Below, piece after piece: positions 19,801-25,893 of a stretch of 33,919 nucleotides of DNA. Under the pieces are notes generated by a model that was given only the letters and a program-made list of their open reading frames with translations, made no database searches and had not been told where the DNA came from. The stretch spans positions 1-33,919 of the forward strand of contig JAGQQG010000062.1 of NCBI GenBank assembly GCA_020426325.1, written 5' to 3'. Made by a program: the position numbers and the translations under genes. How positions within the stretch are numbered: the first letter of the stretch is position 1; each line of letters opens with the position of its first letter. The DNA comes from Planctomycetaceae bacterium. Lineage in GTDB: Bacteria > Planctomycetota > Planctomycetia > Planctomycetales > Planctomycetaceae.

Positions 19801-20547
19801 ATTCGCGAGGAAGTGTACGCCGTTGACGTCTTCTCCATCAGGAGCCCGGTAGTGGTAATAGCCGACGCCGCCCTGCAACCACTCCTGAGTCGGAACGTAG
19901 GCACGGGCGATGATGTCACCACCCCGCATGTGCTGTTCAACGACTTGACGATCAATGAAGCCGAAGACTGTATCCTGCACGGTCGCATTGCCGGTCAGAA
20001 TTCGAGGTGCGACCGGATTGAGGTCGTCACCATTCACCGGGATGTAGAAGTTCGAGCTGACCGAGAAGATGCTTCGGGCATACTCGGCACCGAACCCATA
20101 CTGGTTGTAAGAATATTCGTACTCGCTGTAGTCGCGTGTGAGGGCTCCGTAGACTCCGAGGAAGGAGTCCCCAAACAGCCAGCGATAGCCCAAGTTGGCA
20201 TCCACGCCTGCATGAGAAACTTCGTCGACCATCAATTGGACGTCGGCGAAGAACATGCCGTTTTCATCGCGCGGACCGGGAATGAATGCCCCCGCGGTCC
20301 CGTAGTTTCCCCGGTTGCCGGGACGTTCGCCGAACATCCCTTCAATCCAGAAGTAACCCCCGCCGCCGAACGGCACGAAGCCCGCGACATCCCCGTAGGT
20401 ATCTCCGGAGTAGTTGTCGAAGTACGACCCATCCGAGATGGAGACGGACCCGGAGTTGCTCAGCACGCTTTGTGCCTGAGTGGTGCCTGCCGACACAGCG
20501 AGCCCCAGCGCGATGAGTGCCGTCAATTTCCAGCGGTGCAGTACCAT
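13873..20547 (-). CDS. Giant surface protein: inverse-autotransporter-like barrel plus ~27-residue beta-helix repeats
   Basis: 2,224 residues from ATG 20547, chosen because GGAGAG (20552-20557) lies 4 nt upstream; ATG 20559 and an upstream in-frame start at 20634 are less likely. Order: signal peptide (LTALIALGLAVSAGTTQAQ, 8-26). Residues ~60-283 are strand-rich and aromatic with DANLGYRWL, SFLGVYGALTRDY, GFGAEYARSIFSVSSNFYIPV, WLQGGVGYYHYRAPDG and LNLDVTHDNQFGTSTNLGLAW. This pattern matches the inverse autotransporter (intimin/invasin) beta domain. A basic linker (RRLFDRLQKQRR) follows, then a beta-helix entry at ~330-550, then to ~2150 dozens of tandem units of about 27 residues. The unit pattern is roughly A-G-x-D-[GA]-[IF]-x-[LIV]-x-A-x-N-G-S-x-[AF] followed by a short strand and D/N-turn. 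The tail is acidic, without PEP-CTERM or LPxTG signals. Inferred: the barrel anchors in the outer membrane and exports a long acidic passenger. Confidence 0.85.
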   Translation of the reverse strand: MVLHRWKLTALIALGLAVSAGTTQAQSVLSNSGSVSISDGSYFDNYSGDTYGDVAGFVPFGGGGYFWIEGMFGERPGNRGNYGTAGAFIPGPRDENGMFFADVQLMVDEVSHAGVDANLGYRWLFGDSFLGVYGALTRDYSEYEYSYNQYGFGAEYARSIFSVSSNFYIPVNGDDLNPVAPRILTGNATVQDTVFGFIDRQVVEQHMRGGDIIARAYVPTQEWLQGGVGYYHYRAPDGEDVNGVHFLANADFNAVQLNLDVTHDNQFGTSTNLGLAWILGRGGVSCDHSQMASVNRRLFDRLQKQRRVATQTFETDIFTPYINPETGRPYRIVYANNTNLMPGTGSLINPYARLDFANGSNADLIVVQRGSTSPTTKLTAGDGLFMTAGQTLIGDGTPFFIDVAGRGSFLVPGLDSMGPNPYVTANQGASIINIASNTLVDGLNLMPAVDGFAIRGQSLTNFEIRNINNDVMPAMSTGPGAGIMLSNVTGHGLIDNVAFNISDPTAIAGIGVHNSGVAPLDLTINNVPFLLGGRNGVRLYANSSIINATADGVLADMNGTGLELETNGPGEINLAVTNSTFTNAGGGALMIPPGPGVPVPGPADAFGVLPADGSEGTGHGVNIIATSGTINLAMTDTDVSTPLNDGLHAEINSFANANLDIASTLFTGAGRDGMRFMVDRSDVNVTLDDVNLSMVGRNAFNVETSNFANLNGTIDNSNLDGAGVDAFHLLANTDSRITLDVADTTADMPGRIGLWVGGMMNGYVDASFDNLTMTGAGSHAIYGNLDGMSTALLSFTDSDLSAPAGNGLLVDATNGSTFSADMLNTDISGAGGDAFALMLSNSTGMLVLEDVDAADAAGSSIRVTAVNGSAVGIDSASTDLSRAGLDGINIGLNNSNAMLFVEDTLVDDVGRDALRLQANNGSTANVDIADSSLTNAGENAYDLGFRSGSSIDIRVEGTPSQGAGAEGLKFDGDNADLFANFINSNLSTLAMGTGGDGVNGRLDNGATANLRLASSAVANAGGDGMDIIADNGSMFTGNVLSSPFIDATGNAFSVVLDNSSTGILNINNSPGSDAGGDGLLARADNGSSFTGTLTNGTVFNNVGGTAINLFAGTGSTTTVNGDGVSGEMAGADGIFVETIGGTVNLALTNTGSFLRAGDDGVDLHADAGTINFDLHGSPIANFAMATDDGFTAAYENGSTATINLTNVNFNGAGGSALEYEVFDSVTSTTVTHGFLNNAGDRAVRVGHTNSIGTLTLDDVFAVNATVHGIEAEVVQGSNLDIVTMNGVAFDDAGSDAISLIADSSNLTFTSSDGISASNAGGDAIQIFALSGSILNMMLNDAGDFSGAGDDGIDYFGSGASTISVSVTGTMGSPAMFNGAGSVGVEATVNDGSTANLSLIDTDFSGTFASDALRMTALDSTHNALVLRTNLSNAGNHAALLDYEGSVGTVFIRDSNLNNATTDGVHARAADLSSLDIDIIDSSVMDAGDDAFDIVMSGFSTVDLFVDPTDATGAGSNGLEITGDMGGSLLATFIDSPLSNAANPTGAEGVLANLMGGSSATLNLTRSDVESTGGAGIFVTANTGSNFTATVVDSSLANAGGSAVDILVDDSSGTITLLNVDASGAGVDGLALIANNGGTYGANLNNVQLDGAGNIALGAAADASNITISGTGVSGAGAGFAGTSLSATNGGSTTINLTNAGSFAGAGFAGLQLIATGSSTVTSNISGTMGTPADFSSNIIGVYSSITGGSTGALNLTDVMTNGGDFGYVAFVADSAFTSNVLRGAFNNAFGHGVSIGVNGSPNTTINFTDSSVNDAVGDAFHLEAINGGVLNMKLTNVSATGAGDDTFDIFEASGGMANIDIDPNDFSGATDSVFEIAMTGDSMLDLSVADTDMTGVGGQIIDATLSGAMTSATFNFTNNDMSGVGGDAVHVNTASGASFTGNFTNTLMDMVGSNAFDLNATSGSMITVMGDAVSGENAGGTAIDLSADGATIDFELNNAENFSTIGGTNVLAFSLNNGANLMIDIENADPNDILVPRSIFSGASGAGLGGTLDNGSIVGLNFDGVDFTGNTGAGIDIMSDNDSTVTGRIAHSMVTENGRGVQLETNNDASLDDQSLIDLDFQFANVDSNNGDGFHLVANNGDDTALLQDTGIIIDFDSGTIRFNDDGIAANGEGDGIDATANGDGTVAGNTRITVNLSNTFNILNEELNERETENGMGQVDILP

Positions 20548-20838
20548 CTGTCTCTCCATAGACTTGAGGTGAGCAACCCGGCTACCCCCGTTGCTGCCCG
20601 ATCCTCGCTGACTGTCGTCTGCGTCGAACTCCATCCAAACGTCGGTCGGTCCGGTTGGACCGGTAGGGACGTTCGTTTCAGTTATCGGCTTTCGCCGGGT
20701 CGTTCTGGATAGGAAAGGTTTACGGATTGAACCTGTTTCGCGGGTTGTACGAGTTCTATCGAGGTCTCAGATATCCCAACTTCTCCTCAAGACGTGGGTT
20801 CACAGCGAAGTCCGGCAGTTCATGCCGAAATCGAGATC
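20548..20838. other. Upstream region of the giant gene
   Basis: About 290 bp between the giant gene start and the terminator of the TPR gene. It must hold the giant gene's promoter, but no convincing -35/-10 pair was found. Short inverted repeats are present, for example the CCGGCGAAAGCCG-type stem near 20690-20705 and GGTCCGGTTGGACC near 20650. The upstream in-frame extension to 20634 (29 codons, Asp/Ser/Gly-rich) is probably untranslated leader. Confidence 0.4.
20552..20557 (-). promoter_or_regulatory. Ribosome binding site fixing the giant gene start
   Basis: GGAGAG on the minus strand, 4 nt before ATG 20547. The competing ATG at 20559 has no such motif, so the 20547 start, which also begins the signal peptide, is preferred. 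Confidence 0.6.
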
Positions 20839-20881
20839 ATCAAAAGAAAACACCCCGACTGCCTGGAGCAGCCGGGGTGTT
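20839..20881 (-). terminator. Intrinsic terminator of the TPR lipoprotein gene
   Basis: Arms at 20849-20862 and 20868-20881 form a 14-bp stem (one G-T pair on the minus strand) with a 5-nt loop, followed on the minus strand by TTTTCTTTTG. It separates the TPR gene from the giant gene. A short T-run on the plus strand could give weak termination in the other direction too. Confidence 0.87.
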
Positions 20882-20926
20882 TTGAATCAGCATCAGGAGT
20901 GAGACAGGCTTACGCTTGAATCGAAC

Positions 20927-22876
20927 TCAGTGCAGAGAGGGATCGATCGACTGGGCGTGCTGAAGGTCTTCCTTCGCACCCTGGGCGTCTCCCTGAGACT
21001 CACGTTGTTTGGATCGCTGGAGGTACGCCTCGGCGACCTGCCGGTCAAACCGCTTCGTCTGAGCGAAGTTCTGCACGGCTCGGTCGAAGTCACCCAAGGC
21101 CAGATGAGCGTCACCGAGAATCGAGTAGGCCTCCTCGCTGGGCTCGATCTTGAGAGCCGCTTCGCAGTCCTCAATCGCCTTCTGGTACTCACCCTGCTCG
21201 ACCCAGTAGGCAGCACGTGATGTGTAAACCTGAGTCTGACTTGGTTCCAGTTCGATCGCCTTGTTGAAGTTGGCCAGAGCGATGTCACCGTGACCACCCT
21301 GTGCCAGGTGAGCTGCCCGCTGGATGTAGCCCTTGGCATCTTCAGGTGCCCGCACGACATCGCTGTTAAGCCGATGCAGCCCCGCGAGCCACTTCACCTT
21401 TTCGCCATCAGCCTGAGCCTGTTCGGTCTGCCCGAGCTTTTCATAGGCCTTGCGTCGACTCATGTAGAACTGCAGGTTGTTCTCTTCCAGTTCGATGGCT
21501 TTGGTAAACTCTGCAATCGCCTGCTCTGTCTGCTCTTGTTGAGAATAGATAAGACCACGGTTGTGATAGGCCGCAGCAAAGTCCGGTTTGATTTCTGTCA
21601 CTCGCGTCAGGTCCGCGAGTGCACGGTCAGGGCTGTCCATCTTGCTGTAAGCGAGACCCCGATTGTGCAAGGCTTCGACAAACTCAGGCTTGAGTTCCAA
21701 CGCCTTGTCATAGTCGGCAATCGCCTCCATCCACTTCTCCTGGATGAAGAACGTCAGGCCACGATTGTTGAGGTACTCCGCGTTGCCCGGATCATGTTCG
21801 ATGGCAGAGGAGAAGTCGTTGACCGCGTGTTCCCAGACCTTCTGCGAGAACAGAAACAGACCGCGACCGTTGTAGTACTGAGCCTCTTCCGGAGCGAGTT
21901 GAATGGCCCGCGTGTAGTCAGCCAGCACAGCTCGTGTTTCATTCGCCATCGCGAACTGTCCGGCCCGCTTGGCATACAACTCTGCATCACGAGGATTCGC
22001 AGCAATCGCCTGATTGAGTTCCGACAGCCCTTTCAACCACAGGATTCGCTGAGCGTCACCCTTCGCCTTGGCCTCCTGACCGAGCTTGGCATAGGCCTGT
22101 CCCCGACGTTGATACAACGTGGCACTGAAGCGATTGCGACTGATCGCCTGATTGAGATCGTTGATCGCTGCTTCAGGCTGACCTGCCCGGGTCAACAACT
22201 CAGCTCGGTTGCTGTAGGCACTGATCGAGTTGGGGTTTAACTTGAGAGCAACCGTGAAGTCAGCGAGTGCCTGCTTGGCATCACCGTTCTGCATTTCGGT
22301 GAAACCGCGATTATTGTATCCGTCAGAGAATTGCGGACTGAGCGTCACCGCCTGACTGAAGTCGGCCAGTGCCTCATCAAACTGCTTATTGGCTGCATGA
22401 GCCAACCCGCGATTGTTGAAGACACGATGATCGGTCGGGTCAATCTCGATAGCTGCGGTGAAGTCAGCCAGGGCAGCGTCATACTCACCCCGACTGAGAT
22501 GAAAGACACCTCGCGACCCTCGGTACTCGACACTCTCCGGAGCAGCGTCGACGGCTTTGGTGAAGTGCGTGAGTGCCAGCTCAGGTTGATTTGTCGCCGC
22601 GTAGCACGAGGCCAGTTTGAAGTGCGCGACAGCGGAGTTCGGCTGCTCTTGAAGAACCTGTGTGAGCACTTCCGTCGCCTGCTTGAACTCTCGTTTCTGC
22701 AGATGCTGCTGGGCTGTCTGCAAGAGGTTGGAATTCGACAAAGCGGCTGTTTGCTTAACCGGCTGTGCCTGTTGTGACGACTCGCCAGTTGCAGTCGAGG
22801 AATCCGCATCCTGGCTGCCACAGCCAGCCAGAGCAGCCGTCATCACCAGAGTGATCAGAGTCAGTGAGGCGCGCAT
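20927..22876 (-). CDS. TPR-repeat lipoprotein
   Basis: 649 residues. ATG 22876 is preceded by AAGGAG with 7-nt spacing; an in-frame start at 22936 lacks this. The N-terminus is a lipoprotein signal with lipobox LAGC (Cys19), followed by a Ser/Gln-rich tether. From about residue 50 to the end there are roughly fifteen TPR units (for example FNNRGLAHAANKQFDEALAD, YNNRGFTEMQNGDAKQALAD, LHNRGLAYSKMDSPDRALAD). A longer block recurs: KLGQEAKAKGDAQRILWLKG (264-283) and KLGQTEQAQADGEKVKWLAG (480-499), offset 216 residues, suggesting an internal duplication of a multi-TPR module. It is probably a membrane-anchored periplasmic protein-binding scaffold. The giant surface-protein gene lies immediately downstream on the same strand but behind a terminator, so co-transcription is unlikely. 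Confidence 0.9.
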   Translation of the reverse strand: MRASLTLITLVMTAALAGCGSQDADSSTATGESSQQAQPVKQTAALSNSNLLQTAQQHLQKREFKQATEVLTQVLQEQPNSAVAHFKLASCYAATNQPELALTHFTKAVDAAPESVEYRGSRGVFHLSRGEYDAALADFTAAIEIDPTDHRVFNNRGLAHAANKQFDEALADFSQAVTLSPQFSDGYNNRGFTEMQNGDAKQALADFTVALKLNPNSISAYSNRAELLTRAGQPEAAINDLNQAISRNRFSATLYQRRGQAYAKLGQEAKAKGDAQRILWLKGLSELNQAIAANPRDAELYAKRAGQFAMANETRAVLADYTRAIQLAPEEAQYYNGRGLFLFSQKVWEHAVNDFSSAIEHDPGNAEYLNNRGLTFFIQEKWMEAIADYDKALELKPEFVEALHNRGLAYSKMDSPDRALADLTRVTEIKPDFAAAYHNRGLIYSQQEQTEQAIAEFTKAIELEENNLQFYMSRRKAYEKLGQTEQAQADGEKVKWLAGLHRLNSDVVRAPEDAKGYIQRAAHLAQGGHGDIALANFNKAIELEPSQTQVYTSRAAYWVEQGEYQKAIEDCEAALKIEPSEEAYSILGDAHLALGDFDRAVQNFAQTKRFDRQVAEAYLQRSKQRESQGDAQGAKEDLQHAQSIDPSLH

Positions 22877-22883
22877 CCATTCG

Positions 22884-22889
22884 CTCCTT
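22884..22889 (-). promoter_or_regulatory. Ribosome binding site fixing the TPR lipoprotein start
   Basis: AAGGAG on the minus strand, 7 nt before ATG 22876. It places the lipobox cysteine at residue 19 and rules against the longer in-frame reading. Confidence 0.75.
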
Positions 22890-22978
22890 GAGCAGCCGCA
22901 TCCGTGGCCGCTGATTGTGGTGGTCATCCGGGTCAACCCAGCTCAAAACGGGAAGCCGGGCATTGTCATTGGAGGCGG

Positions 22979-23008
22979 TTTGTACGGCCGATCCTGCCGA
23001 AGTGTCAA
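22979..23008 (-). promoter_or_regulatory. Candidate sigma70-type promoter of the TPR lipoprotein gene
   Basis: On the minus strand TTGACA (23008-23003), an 18-bp spacer, then TACAAA (22984-22979). The -35 is a perfect consensus, the -10 has four of six matches. The leader to ATG 22876 would be about 95 nt. A second TTGACA near 23072-23077 has no -10 partner. Confidence 0.42.
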
Positions 23009-23094
23009 TCCCGGTTATCGATCAGGAGAAGCTGGACAGGAGAGGCACTCTGCTTCAATTGTCTGCCGTATGTGTCAAAGAGTTGGTCTCACGT

Positions 23095-24066
23095 TCACTC
23101 GCCGAGAAGTGCTGCGATCTGTCGATCGATTTCCTTTGCCTGTGTTTGAGCTTCTTCCAGTGTGATCTCAGGGGCATTCCCCGGGCGCTGGTGTCCGATC
23201 TCCCAGAGGAGCTTGCCGTCATACACCTTTCGCCGTTGTGATACGAGTAAGTGCAGTGCAGACCAACGGTTGTCTTCTGCTACTTTTGCGAGGTCGATAG
23301 GTTCCCCGTCGGGCATCACCTTGTCCCAGTTGGCGAGCACAGCGGTAGCCATCACGCGGTGGCCGTGGGCGTTGGGGTGAATCGGGTCCTTGTCGTACGA
23401 AGCCTCAATCGCAGCCAGCATCGGCGTGCGGATGTCGATCGTGTCAACACGATCCTCGGTGTTCAGAGTCATGATCCAGTCGGCATATCGCGCCATCACA
23501 CTGTCGTAGGCAGGGAACGGAACCCGGTAGTCGTACTCGCTGTTGCCTTGCGGAGCGGGTGCCTCAGAGAGCTTGCCTGCATACGGAGGCGGAGTCAGCA
23601 GGACGATACGGGCCCCAGCGTCGTGAACTTTCTGGATCAGCACACGAATCCCGTCCTGATAGGCTGCGAATCGCTCCTTGGAAAACGGCTGATAGATCCC
23701 ATCGTTGATGCCGTAACAGGCGACCACGACCGTCGGCTGAACTGCCTTGAGCACCCGATCGAGCCGCTCATGAACCGTCGGCCGCGGGAAGGGGTGGGAC
23801 TTCTCTGAGAGTCCAGAGGCCGTCTCGCTCCCCAGTCCCAACGCCACAATTTGAGGCACCTCCTGCCCTCCCTGACGCAGCAGCACCGCCGTCTCAATGT
23901 CATTCACATATTGCCCGGCCGCCGTGATGCTGTCGCCCAGAAAGAGAATCCGGGCGTCAGATCGAGCAAGTTCTTCGGCGGTAAGGCCCGACTTTGCGGT
24001 CGTCGACACTACCGTGAGGCAGAGCACGAAAAAACTCAACGAACGCGGAACACGGATTGCAGACAT
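23095..24066 (-). CDS. Exported SGNH/GDSL-family hydrolase
   Basis: 323 residues from ATG 24066, with a signal peptide (SLSFFVLCLTVVSTTAKSG). SGNH blocks are present in order: block I ILFLGDSITAAG with Ser46; block II Gly in IVALGLGSETASG; block III CYGINDG with Asn121; block V DPIHPNAHGHRVMA with the Asp and His of the catalytic set. A C-terminal region (~245-323) adds conserved WSALHLLVSQRRKVYDGKLLWEIG. Enzymes of this type deacetylate or de-esterify carbohydrates, or act as lipases; the substrate cannot be read from sequence. The longer in-frame reading to 24159 lacks family similarity before the signal peptide. Confidence 0.88.
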   Translation of the reverse strand: MSAIRVPRSLSFFVLCLTVVSTTAKSGLTAEELARSDARILFLGDSITAAGQYVNDIETAVLLRQGGQEVPQIVALGLGSETASGLSEKSHPFPRPTVHERLDRVLKAVQPTVVVACYGINDGIYQPFSKERFAAYQDGIRVLIQKVHDAGARIVLLTPPPYAGKLSEAPAPQGNSEYDYRVPFPAYDSVMARYADWIMTLNTEDRVDTIDIRTPMLAAIEASYDKDPIHPNAHGHRVMATAVLANWDKVMPDGEPIDLAKVAEDNRWSALHLLVSQRRKVYDGKLLWEIGHQRPGNAPEITLEEAQTQAKEIDRQIAALLGE

Positions 24067-24333
24067 GCGGCTTGTCTCAGGACGGTTGGTCAGAAAGGGA
24101 CCATCGTGCCCTGTGAACGATGGCCCTGTCAACAACCAGACATGACTATCCCTCATCATCCGGTTCCACTGGCGAGTCCACCAGGCTGTGCATCACCAGA
24201 GGAGTTGGCCTTGCCAGCGGACAATGGTTGTGGGAAATTCTCGCCACGTCTGCAAGGCAGCTGAGAACCTTACTCATTCCGGTCGTGTCCTTCAGCTGAC
24301 TGCTTCCCGCCTTTTGATTGAGCTTTCCCTCCC

Positions 24334-25755
24334 GTGTGGCCACTTCCTGTCGCTCAGCGTGTGATCATCGTGGCCGGGTGTCTCGGGATGGCCTACACGC
24401 AGCTCACGACTTCCGCAGCTTCAATCGCCTTCGTCCGTGAACTCGGGGGCACCGGGTTGCATGTCGGGATCTTCGGGGCTCTTCCGACCGGGATGCTGTT
24501 CCTGCAATTTCTGGCAGCAGTCGTCGCGAACAAGTTGACGTACCGCCGTCGTCTCTGGTTCTGGCTGACACTGCTTCAACGCCTGATCGTCCTGCCCGTC
24601 GCTGCGGGACCCTGGCTGTTTCCACAAGTGCCGGACACTGTCTGGGTGTGGACGTTTCTAATTGGGACTGCGGCCAATCAGGGACTGATCCATTTCACGA
24701 CGCCCCTGTGGTTGTCCTGGATGGGGGACTATCTCCCTCACGTGGGCCTCAACCGCTACTGGGGCATCAGGCATCTCTGGATGCAGTGGACCGCGGCAGC
24801 CTCGATGCTGCTGAGCGTCTGGGTGCTGATGGGAACGGACCTGTCGATCCGTACTGCACTCCCGTTGCTGGTTGGCATTGGGGCGGTTTTAGGCGTGATC
24901 GACATCTGTCTTTTTGCTCGTGTCGATGAACCGCCTGTGACACCACACCCCTCGCCGAGTGTCTGGGAACTGCTGAAGGGGCCGTTTCGCAGCCGCGAGT
25001 TCCGATCATTCATCCGTTTCACGTCCTTCTGGCACTTTGCGGCCATGCTGGGGGCTCCGTTCATCAGCCTCTACCTGCTGGAGATTATCGGGCTGTCGAT
25101 CGGTCAGGTGATGCTGTTGTGGACCTTCTCGTGGGTCGGCGGAGCGGTCTTCTCACGCAAACTCGGTCACTGGGCGGAGACCTACGGAAACCGTGCCGTG
25201 CTGATCGCCTGCATCTGGCTGAAGCCGCTCAACATGATCACGCTGCTACTCATTCCGACCGATCACACGACAGTGATGGCCATCCTCATCCCGGTGTTCA
25301 TGGTCGACGCGCTGCTGAACGCGGGCGTCGCGATCGCCAACAACGGCTTCATGCTCAAGAATTCGCCCGCTGCCAATCGCACGATGTACATCGCAGCCGG
25401 AACAGCCATTGCCGGGCTGATCGGTGGATTCACGGCCGTCGTCGCGGGAGGCGGCCTCGCGTATTTGCAGACCCGAACAACCGATCCAGCGACTCCATAC
25501 TACATCTTGTTCGCTGCCAGTCTTGCGATGCGGCTGATCGCGAGTGTCCGCGTGCTGCGAGTCCGCGAGCCTGCGACGGAAACGCCACTTCCCACGCTGA
25601 CCTCACTCATCGGAGCCACGCCGTCCCGCATCTTGAGATTCCCGGTTGGGCTGTATCAGTCGTGGTCGTCCGACGAAGAGGATGAACTGAAGGACGCTGC
25701 CAAGAGGCGGAATCGTAAACGCAACGGCGCAGACGCAGTATTGACCGTCGACTGA
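24334..25755 (+). CDS. Major facilitator superfamily-type transporter
   Basis: 473 residues. GTG 24334 is the first possible start after an in-frame TGA at 24319. About twelve hydrophobic segments are visible, beginning with VIIVAGCLGMAYTQLTTSAAS and LHVGIFGALPTGMLFLQFLAA. A loop YRRRLWFW after the second helix corresponds to the MFS motif A position, although the sequence is diverged. A central cytoplasmic loop (~205-230, EPPVTPHPSPSVWELLKGP) separates two six-helix halves. The C-terminus is hydrophilic and basic (SDEEDELKDAAKRRNRKRN). Substrate unknown. It is divergent from the SGNH hydrolase gene across 267 bp with no other gene. Confidence 0.83.
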   Translation: MWPLPVAQRVIIVAGCLGMAYTQLTTSAASIAFVRELGGTGLHVGIFGALPTGMLFLQFLAAVVANKLTYRRRLWFWLTLLQRLIVLPVAAGPWLFPQVPDTVWVWTFLIGTAANQGLIHFTTPLWLSWMGDYLPHVGLNRYWGIRHLWMQWTAAASMLLSVWVLMGTDLSIRTALPLLVGIGAVLGVIDICLFARVDEPPVTPHPSPSVWELLKGPFRSREFRSFIRFTSFWHFAAMLGAPFISLYLLEIIGLSIGQVMLLWTFSWVGGAVFSRKLGHWAETYGNRAVLIACIWLKPLNMITLLLIPTDHTTVMAILIPVFMVDALLNAGVAIANNGFMLKNSPAANRTMYIAAGTAIAGLIGGFTAVVAGGGLAYLQTRTTDPATPYYILFAASLAMRLIASVRVLRVREPATETPLPTLTSLIGATPSRILRFPVGLYQSWSSDEEDELKDAAKRRNRKRNGADAVLTVD

Positions 25756-25791
25756 CCCCTTCAGCAAGGTCCGGTTTCGGTTCTCGATGTC

Positions 25792-25856
25792 GCTGGATTC
25801 GCCAGAATTCAGCCGTGTCGAATCTCCTCGCTGTGCTGAACTCTGGCGAGTTCAGC
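25792..25856. repeat. REP-like twin hairpin element
   Basis: Two 22-nt hairpins 21 nt apart. First (25792-25813): arms GCTGGATTC/GAATTCAGC, one G-T mismatch, loop GCCA. Second (25835-25856): arms GCTGAACTC/GAGTTCAGC, perfect 9 bp, loop TGGC. The loops are complementary, and the two units together also form one long imperfect inverted repeat of about 22 bp. This geometry is that of REP/BIME-type intergenic elements. It lies between the convergent MFS and oxidoreductase genes and may also end their transcripts. No second copy was seen in this window. Confidence 0.7.
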
Positions 25857-25862
25857 TACGTC

Positions 25863-25893
25863 TGAAATGAAGTCTTGAAACAACTTCATTTCA
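25863..25893 (-). terminator. AT-rich hairpin overlapping the oxidoreductase stop codon
   Basis: TGAAATGAAGT (25863-25873) and ACTTCATTTCA (25883-25893) make a perfect 11-bp stem with a 9-nt loop. The TGA stop of the minus-strand oxidoreductase (25893-25891) is the first part of the stem. There is no T-run after it on the minus strand, so it may be a processing or stabilising structure, not a classic terminator. Confidence 0.4.

Noticed and set aside
13873-20547. Tandem repeats considered as a CRISPR array or DNA satellite
   Set aside because: The periodicity (~81 bp) keeps one reading frame, the units are diverged, and they encode a regular protein repeat.
19378-20712. 444-codon plus-strand frame opposite the N-terminus of the giant gene
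   Set aside because: Product is His/Arg/Val-rich with no domain; the minus strand encodes a signal peptide, barrel and repeats with an RBS.
20640-20720. Possible riboswitch upstream of the giant gene (short GGCGAAAGCC-type stem)
   Set aside because: Only small generic stems; no conserved aptamer core could be matched.
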